From the NCBI GenBank assembly GCA_003024985.2, contig PXIH01S0049298.1: a DNA stretch of 12,166 nucleotides; one strand, written 5' to 3'. The notes beneath the pieces were generated by a model that was not told the origin of the DNA, made no database searches, and saw only the letters and a program-made list of their open reading frames with translations. The stretch's first letter is position 1. Every line of letters begins with the position of its first letter. Both the position numbers and the translations under genes were made by a program. The stretch comes from Euperipatoides rowelli (Eukaryota; Onychophora; Udeonychophora; Euonychophora; Peripatopsidae). This document shows positions 7,806 through 12,166 of the stretch, piece by piece.

Positions 7806-8402
7806 ATGCATTTAATTTTATGCATGTTGGAAAATTTACATATAGTAAATATGTTCAGTTGTTGGAGAATGACAGTAATTGATCCATGCAGGGTTTTTTT
7901 TAAGCAGATGTATAAAAATTTAATTGGGATAGACATTGCACCAAATTTAATTAATTTTCTTTACAAATTGTGTCATTGTGCAAATTTTACTAGTGACAGG
8001 CTTGCCTCACATTATAACATGCTTGTAGATAAGAACTGTGCATTGTGTCATGAGGTGGATGAATTGGATCACTTGTTGTTTCGATGCCAATATTTTATTA
8101 ACTATAGGCAGTTGATTCATAGTTATGGTAGATTTAACTTGTCTAATAGTAATTTGATGTCTGTCCTTATTTACATGTTGCAAAATAAAAATGTAGCATG
8201 GTTTGTGCTATTTTCCATGTTTACAATATGGAAGGTCCAGAACAGCATGGTTTTTCGTGGAACAAAGCTTAGGCCTTGGGTATTTTTTTTTGCTAGAAAT
8301 CAGGCTTTGTATAGTAGGGATTCCATAAATCTAAAATTTAACTCTTTTCATGAAAAATGGCTCAGGAATATTGGGCCGTTTTGCTTAAAGTTTTGTTTTT
8401 GA
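7806..8402 (+). pseudogene. C-terminal zinc-finger (zf-RVT-like) region of ORF2
   Basis: This is the longest intact open frame of the window (198 codons). It holds FLYKLCHCANFTSDRL, the basic/aromatic lead-in, then CALCHEVDELDHLLFRC (8037-8087), a CX2CX7HX4C zinc motif with all ligands kept. It continues through FSMFTIWKVQNSMVFRG, which resembles the WxxWxxRN-type helix seen after this finger in L1/Tx1-like proteins, and stops at TGA (8400-8402). This is the natural end of ORF2. It is a terminal piece of a broken gene and not a separate protein. Confidence 0.8.
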
Positions 8403-8534
8403 TTTTAATGGCCATATTGTTAATGTATCTAATGTTGTTTATTTGCTTTGCCTATTTTAGCATATATGTATGTATCTAGTATTTGGTATTAATAAAATAT
8501 GTTTATGGGTGTAATTCCCCTAGAAAAAAACAAA
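8403..8534 (+). promoter_or_regulatory. LINE 3' UTR with polyadenylation signal and A-rich tail
   Basis: The 3' UTR is about 130 bases long. A canonical AATAAA lies at 8491-8496, about 28 bases before the A-rich tail (agaaaaaaacaaaaaaac, about 8522-8539, overlapping the duplication). The tail is broken by single C residues, so it is either an aged poly(A) or a short A-rich repeat, as some LINE families have. The duplication begins directly in the tail, as expected for target-primed insertion. Confidence 0.8.
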
Positions 8535-8550
8535 AAAACAATTTGCATCT
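8535..8550 (+). repeat. Target-site duplication, right copy (16 bp)
   Basis: This is identical over 16 of 16 bases to the left copy at 3318-3333. Joining the left flank up to 3333 directly to 8551 gives the pre-insertion locus. Confidence 0.92.
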
Positions 8551-9541
8551 TTATGGACTTATCTCCTTTATTCTATAGCCAAATTTCAATAGCCTAACCT
8601 ACATTTGATTTTCAAGATAATTCTACATAATTATCATTTATTGGAATAAGGCTTTTTTCTTAGGCTATATATAAAAAAAATATTCAGGATTTAAGAAAGA
8701 GGTAATAAAGTTTAACTATATTGGATTGTATATATTTGTAAATAAATGCACTTTCTTCGGAAATTAAAAAACCCCACAAACTTTATATGTATTTTAATGA
8801 AATAATGTGTAAAATACATTAGCTGGATCATCTTCTTTTATGGCTTATCTGAATCAACTTCATTTTAAGATAAATTGTGTTATCCTGTTATATTTTGTAA
8901 AAATGTTTCTCTTAAAAATCTTCGGACATCATACCGTTTGAAAATCTATTAAATTAAAAGCTTGAATTTGTTATTTTTGATAAATAAAATGGTCTCCAAG
9001 TGTTAATTTAATTAGAAAACATACATCATTATTTCATAAGATCAATTGACTAAAATTTAACAATTTGCATGAAATTTTAATGTTTAGCTGAACTTCATGG
9101 TGTTTTTTTTTTTTTAAAAAAATACAAAACTTAAAGCTTTAATCGATTGATATTTATTTTTTTTAAATGCTGAAAAATGAATTATTAAAGATAAAATATA
9201 ATTAAAAATTTAAATGTTTTGTTCAACTTGAATAAAAAAAAAAATCATGACTTTTTTTTTTAAAGATAAGATTTCTTTATTTGTATTATCAATTTATTCT
9301 AACAGAACCCGCTGAGATTTCATCATTTAAAATGCAAAAATGAAACGAAAATCTTTCAATTTCATTTCCAGAAATAATAATTAAAATCTTGAAATCTAAT
9401 GGAATTAAATATATTAAAATAATATTTACTTTTAACTTTTGCAATAAGTTTCCCCAGAAAAGAAGATACTTTATTTTAACTTTGCTTTAGAGCTAAATAA
9501 ATACAAAACTTTAGAAATTAATGGTTATTTTAATTAAACAT
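8551..9541. other. AT-rich intergenic sequence
   Basis: No gene, RNA gene or recognisable transposon is seen. It is very AT-rich with many homopolymers, the longest a T13 followed by A7 at about 9103-9122. The first part may still belong to the 3' region of the second LINE, since it joins that sequence once the third LINE is removed, but no poly(A) tail or duplication confirms this. Confidence 0.6.
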
Positions 9542-9549
9542 GTTTAAAA
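9542..9549. repeat. hAT target-site duplication, left (gtttaaaa)
   Basis: This eight-base sequence is identical to 11575-11582. Length and composition match the hAT superfamily, which duplicates eight bases, often of the form nTnnnnAn; here position 2 is T and position 7 is A. Confidence 0.88.
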
Positions 9550-9709
9550 CAGGGAATCAAACCAAATTTATAATGGCTAGGTTCAGATTCGGGTTCACTG
9601 AAATTCTTTATAATTCGGTTTGGTTCTGATTCACCCTTTTTATAAAATAATGGTTCGGTTCAAGCCATTTTTTTATTTTTTGCACAATGAAACGGTTCGA
9701 ACCAGTTCA
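9550..9709 (+). repeat. Left terminal inverted repeat and subterminal GGTTC repeats of the hAT element
   Basis: After the CAGGG end, the left terminus contains repeated ggttc/gaacc words: ggttcagattcgggttc (about 9580-9597), ggtttggttctgattc, ggttcggttcaagcc (about 9652-9666) and aaacggttcgaaccagttc (about 9690-9708). The last, with its leading tg, pairs with a similar tgaaacgg block about 109 bases inside the right end, so the inverted homology extends well beyond the first 14 bases with gaps. Confidence 0.75.
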
Positions 9710-11404
9710 AAATTCTTTTTTCAAATTATTTTAAATTAAATGGGGGGGGGGGGAGGGATATGTATAGAATTTGATTCACACTTTATATTGTTTTTACTAA
9801 TAAAAATAAAATGTTTAAGTTACAGATTTAACACACTAGGCCTACATACTTTTATGGTTTATTCAAAAAAAAAGAAGTACATTCAGAATTTGTTACATAG
9901 CCTACCTTTATTGTTTAACTAATGAATATGAATTTACAAAATTTATTATAGATCTGTACTTTTATTATTAATTCAGGCAATGGAAAGAAAAAAATACCAA
10001 ATTTAACACTTTTATTGATTCCTCCCCTAAAGTTGTAAAATTCTTGAAAAGTTGGAAAATCACATTTCTACTTGACAGATTGGGCTGAGGTTTTTAGGTT
10101 ATTATTGTTATGTTTTCATTTTCCTATTCAAATTGGCATGTTAGGTATGAACATTTTGATATAGGCAGGTTTGGCTCTGGAAATTTTTTGCCACATGTAA
10201 CATTAAAGCTTACTACTGTATGTCCAATACATCAAATTTGTATTTGTATTACTTGTATAAACTTAGACAATGTACAAGTTGGGAAAAACTATAGAAAAAA
10301 TGGAAGTTGGGACAGATTGCCATGATGAAAAATCTGCATTTCAATTTGGCAAGAAAAGCAATCTATCCAACTTTTGTGTTGAATCCTAAGCTTTTGTGAA
10401 ATGGTGGTGGAAACAATCATTATTTAATTTAAAATTAATTAACACCAATCAAAATAAAAAAATAAAAAAAATCAACTGATTATTAGCTGCTAAAATGGTA
10501 AACTTCTATTGAATAACATTATATTTCTTTATTTACTCCACATTTCATATATGCCTAAAACATGTGGACAGTAAATCAACAAAATTTTGGTTAAGTCATT
10601 TTAACTCATTTATAAAATACAGATGCCAAGGAAATAGACAAAATAATTCCTTATTTAATCTAAAATGATTTATTTGGTGCCTTGTGGTTGTTCCTATAAG
10701 ATTTTATTAAAGCTTTCTCTAGGTAATATGCCTAGCTGTATTGGTAAGTTGGTATGTGGTATGTCATAAATTTATAGATTTAAATGTGAGGAAACTAAAA
10801 AACTACCTCTTTTTATAACAATGATTTACTCATTAAGTTATACTGAATAAATAATACATTGATAGTAATACACAATATTACTGAACTATTCAACAAAAAC
10901 ACTGCACACTCTAGCTTATATTTACTATTAGATCTATACAGTCTGGTCGATGTCCATGGCTTTTCTAGGATTCCTTAAATATCCCTGTTGAAACATTTCC
11001 ATCCAGGATATTAGAAGTATAGAAGCATTAATGGATATACTCACCAGTAAAATAATCGATTGTAGGCATTATAAAAATGCTTACTTTAATTATTCTATTA
11101 TTAATACAGTACATCATTTGTTCGTTTCCAACTAAAAAAAAGTTTTAAAGTTGGAATTTTTTTTTAATTGACTTGACAATTTGCAGGTTCTACCCCCCCC
11201 CCCCCAACTCACCACTTATCCATAGAGCTCTAACAAGGGCTCTGACAACCCTAATACTTGTTGGCTCTAGCTTTTAAGGATTCAAGAGATAATTGTGCAC
11301 AGACAGGCAGGCAGACAATTTCACATAGAACACTTTTACATGTTATAAAGTTATGTTATGTAAATTAAATGTCAATATTAGTGCATATATTAAAAGTTTT
11401 ATTT

Positions 11405-11574
11405 AGATTGAACTGTTATTGCACCATAATTGAACCCAAAACCAATTGGGAAAAATAACGGTTGAGTTCCGTTTCAGCTTCACTAAATAAAATTTTTATT
11501 GGTTCAGGTTCAGAAAAAAGAACAGTTTTTTTTTTCTGGTTTATGGTTCAGGTTCAGTTCTGGTTCGACCCCTG
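11405..11574 (-). repeat. Right terminal inverted repeat and subterminal repeats of the hAT element
   Basis: The right terminus carries attgaaccc, a ccgtttca block (about 11459-11466), ggttcaggttcag (about 11501-11513) and ggttcaggttcagttctggttcg in two overlapping parts (about 11545-11567), and ends in cccctg. The words mirror those of the left end in inverted orientation. Some also occur as direct tandem GGTTCA units within this end. Confidence 0.75.
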
Positions 11575-11582
11575 GTTTAAAA
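11575..11582. repeat. hAT target-site duplication, right (gtttaaaa)
   Basis: This is an exact copy of the left eight-base duplication, directly after the terminal cccctg. Together the two copies define the insertion boundaries. Confidence 0.88.
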
Positions 11583-12166
11583 ATTATTATGCATAATAAT
11601 TTTGTTAAAAAAAATAACACATTTAAAAAAAAAAATCAAAAAAGTAGATTTATGAGACAAGACAAGTTGTGATCCCATTTAAAAATGAAAATTTTAAAAA
11701 GAACATACTTAGCACATAAAATGCCAGTTTATTTAGGAAAAAAAATTGTGGGAATCAACCTAAGGTCCTAGAAAATGCAAATATTAAAAAACAAAATCAT
11801 GAAATATTTTCTCTTGGATGTGCAATAATAAAGGAGAAAACAATCATTTAGTAAAAATGAAAAAGCAGGAATGAAGCACATTTGAGTCATGCAGAACTTT
11901 AAGCTATGAAAAAAAAAAAGAACAATAAAAGGAGTGATCAGAATCCCTAATATCTTATAAATCTTTATCATAATGAAAAGGAAATTGAAATATACGAAAA
12001 TGTTTAATTTGAATAACCCTGATGTAACAATCTAAACAGAAAATAAGAAGGAAGGAGATAGACTTTTCACATCATGCAATTTTAAAGGTCAAATGTAATG
12101 GATTTTTTTTATTTTTTTTTATTATTGATTTTCAAAGATAAATATTATAAAAAAAAATTCCACTGG
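11583..12166. other. AT-rich intergenic sequence
   Basis: No gene, RNA or repeat boundary is recognised. The open frame on the minus strand at 11768-11971 encodes a Phe/Leu/Ile-rich low-complexity peptide expected from AT-rich DNA. The last 70 bases are dominated by T and A homopolymers. Confidence 0.6.

Larger units (their letters stand above)
5146..8402 (+). pseudogene. LINE ORF2 polyprotein (endonuclease, reverse transcriptase, zinc finger), inactive
   Basis: ORF2 supplies the nick and the cDNA synthesis for target-primed reverse transcription. The likely start is the ATG at 5146 (MSTVNLDIK), followed after a one-base frame change by the endonuclease opening LNVQGLNNSRKRAKLLQYL. Domains follow in the normal order: APE-type endonuclease (about 5146-5870), alpha-helical connector (about 5880-6368), reverse transcriptase (about 6369-7453), thumb-like region (about 7500-7670) and C-terminal zinc finger (7806-8402). 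The intact protein would be close to 1,080 residues, within the range of the L1 superfamily. Many frameshifts, several stops and an internal palindrome break it. Some indels lie at homopolymers, for example a run of about 12 T near 7228-7239, so a few could be sequencing errors. Confidence 0.85.
3334..8534 (+). mobile_element. Full-length L1/Tx1-like LINE (about 5.2 kb) with target-site duplications
   Basis: The element begins at cattctcccatgagg, directly after the left duplication, and ends in an A-rich tail directly before the right one. Its parts are a 5' UTR (3334-3604), ORF1 with a CCHC knuckle, an inter-ORF segment, ORF2 with an APE-type endonuclease followed by a reverse transcriptase and a CX2CX7HX4C finger, and a 3' UTR with AATAAA. 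This two-ORF architecture, the APE-like endonuclease, the zinc-knuckle ORF1 and the TTTT nick site fit the L1 superfamily, nearest in style to Tx1-like families. The clade is inferred from motifs only. Internal stops, frameshifts and a 128-bp palindrome make the copy inactive. The sense strand is rich in T and G. Confidence 0.88.
9550..11574. mobile_element. Non-autonomous hAT-type DNA transposon (about 2.0 kb)
   Basis: The left end reads cagggaatcaaacc; the right end, reverse-complemented, reads caggggtcgaacc. These imperfect terminal inverted repeats have the CAGGG start common in hAT elements and are flanked by perfect 8-bp duplications. Inside the ends, both termini contain many GGTTC/GAACC words, typical of hAT subterminal transposase-binding repeats. 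The interior (about 9740-11400) shows only short open frames (such as 9740-9922 and 10110-10325) with no resemblance to a transposase, BED finger or dimerisation domain. The element would therefore need transposase from elsewhere. It may be a deletion derivative or carry captured host sequence; its orientation cannot be set. Confidence 0.82.

Noticed and set aside
9740-10325. Open frames at 9740-9922 and 10110-10325 as possible transposase remnants
   Set aside because: Neither shows a BED finger, catalytic motif or hAT dimerisation block; both are short and consistent with chance.
11300-11320. Short caggcaggcaga tandem
   Set aside because: Only two to three units; too short to call a repeat array.
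11561-11572. ggttcgacccc, matching a tRNA T-arm or Pol III B-box consensus
   Set aside because: It forms the end of the hAT terminal repeat; no A box, cloverleaf or acceptor stem is found upstream, so it is not a tRNA or SINE promoter.
11768-11971. 67-residue minus-strand open frame with membrane-like sequence
   Set aside because: Its composition is what AT-rich DNA gives by chance; there is no start context, motif or neighbour to support it.
1-12166. CRISPR array, prokaryotic operon, phage genes, or a new defence system
   Set aside because: No regularly spaced repeats and no bacterial gene organisation are present; all coding similarity is to eukaryotic transposable elements.

Overview
This window looks like animal, probably invertebrate, nuclear DNA that is very AT-rich and crowded with transposable elements. 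There is no operon layout, no ribosome-binding-site pattern, no RNA gene and no recognisable host protein gene. All recognisable coding content comes from degraded non-LTR retrotransposons (LINEs). The species cannot be named from the sequence.

Layout from left to right. Positions 1-1076 (minus strand) hold a 5'-truncated, decayed LINE reverse transcriptase of an RTE-like type; its 5' end lies beside a (TA)n microsatellite (1084-1111) and a purine-rich stretch. Positions 1566-3291 (plus) are the reverse transcriptase and C-terminal zinc finger of a second, older LINE of the L1/Tx1-like type. Positions 3334-8534 (plus) are a third, apparently full-length LINE of about 5.2 kb. It has a 5' UTR, an ORF1 with a CCHC zinc knuckle, an inter-ORF segment, an ORF2 (endonuclease, reverse transcriptase, zinc finger), a 3' UTR, an AATAAA signal and an A-rich tail. 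It is flanked by a perfect 16-bp target-site duplication (3318-3333 and 8535-8550), so it inserted just downstream of the second LINE.

Positions 8551-9541 are AT-rich sequence with no gene. Positions 9550-11574 are a roughly 2.0-kb hAT-type DNA transposon without a recognisable transposase. It is defined by CAGGG...CCCTG ends, imperfect inverted termini rich in GGTTC/GAACC motifs, and a perfect 8-bp duplication (gtttaaaa). Positions 11583-12166 are AT-rich sequence with no gene.

The most striking local structure is a 128-bp near-perfect palindrome (5717-5844; 63-bp arms, central AA) inside the endonuclease domain of the third LINE. It begins within the conserved LDY motif and ends exactly on the SDH motif. 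The reading frame is the same on both sides, so it looks like an inverted duplication made by template switching. The second point of interest is a 140-codon open, very hydrophobic frame between ORF1 and ORF2, whose stop lies two bases before the ORF2 ATG. No convincing new functional system was found; the value of the window lies in its transposon boundaries, nesting and structural mutations.
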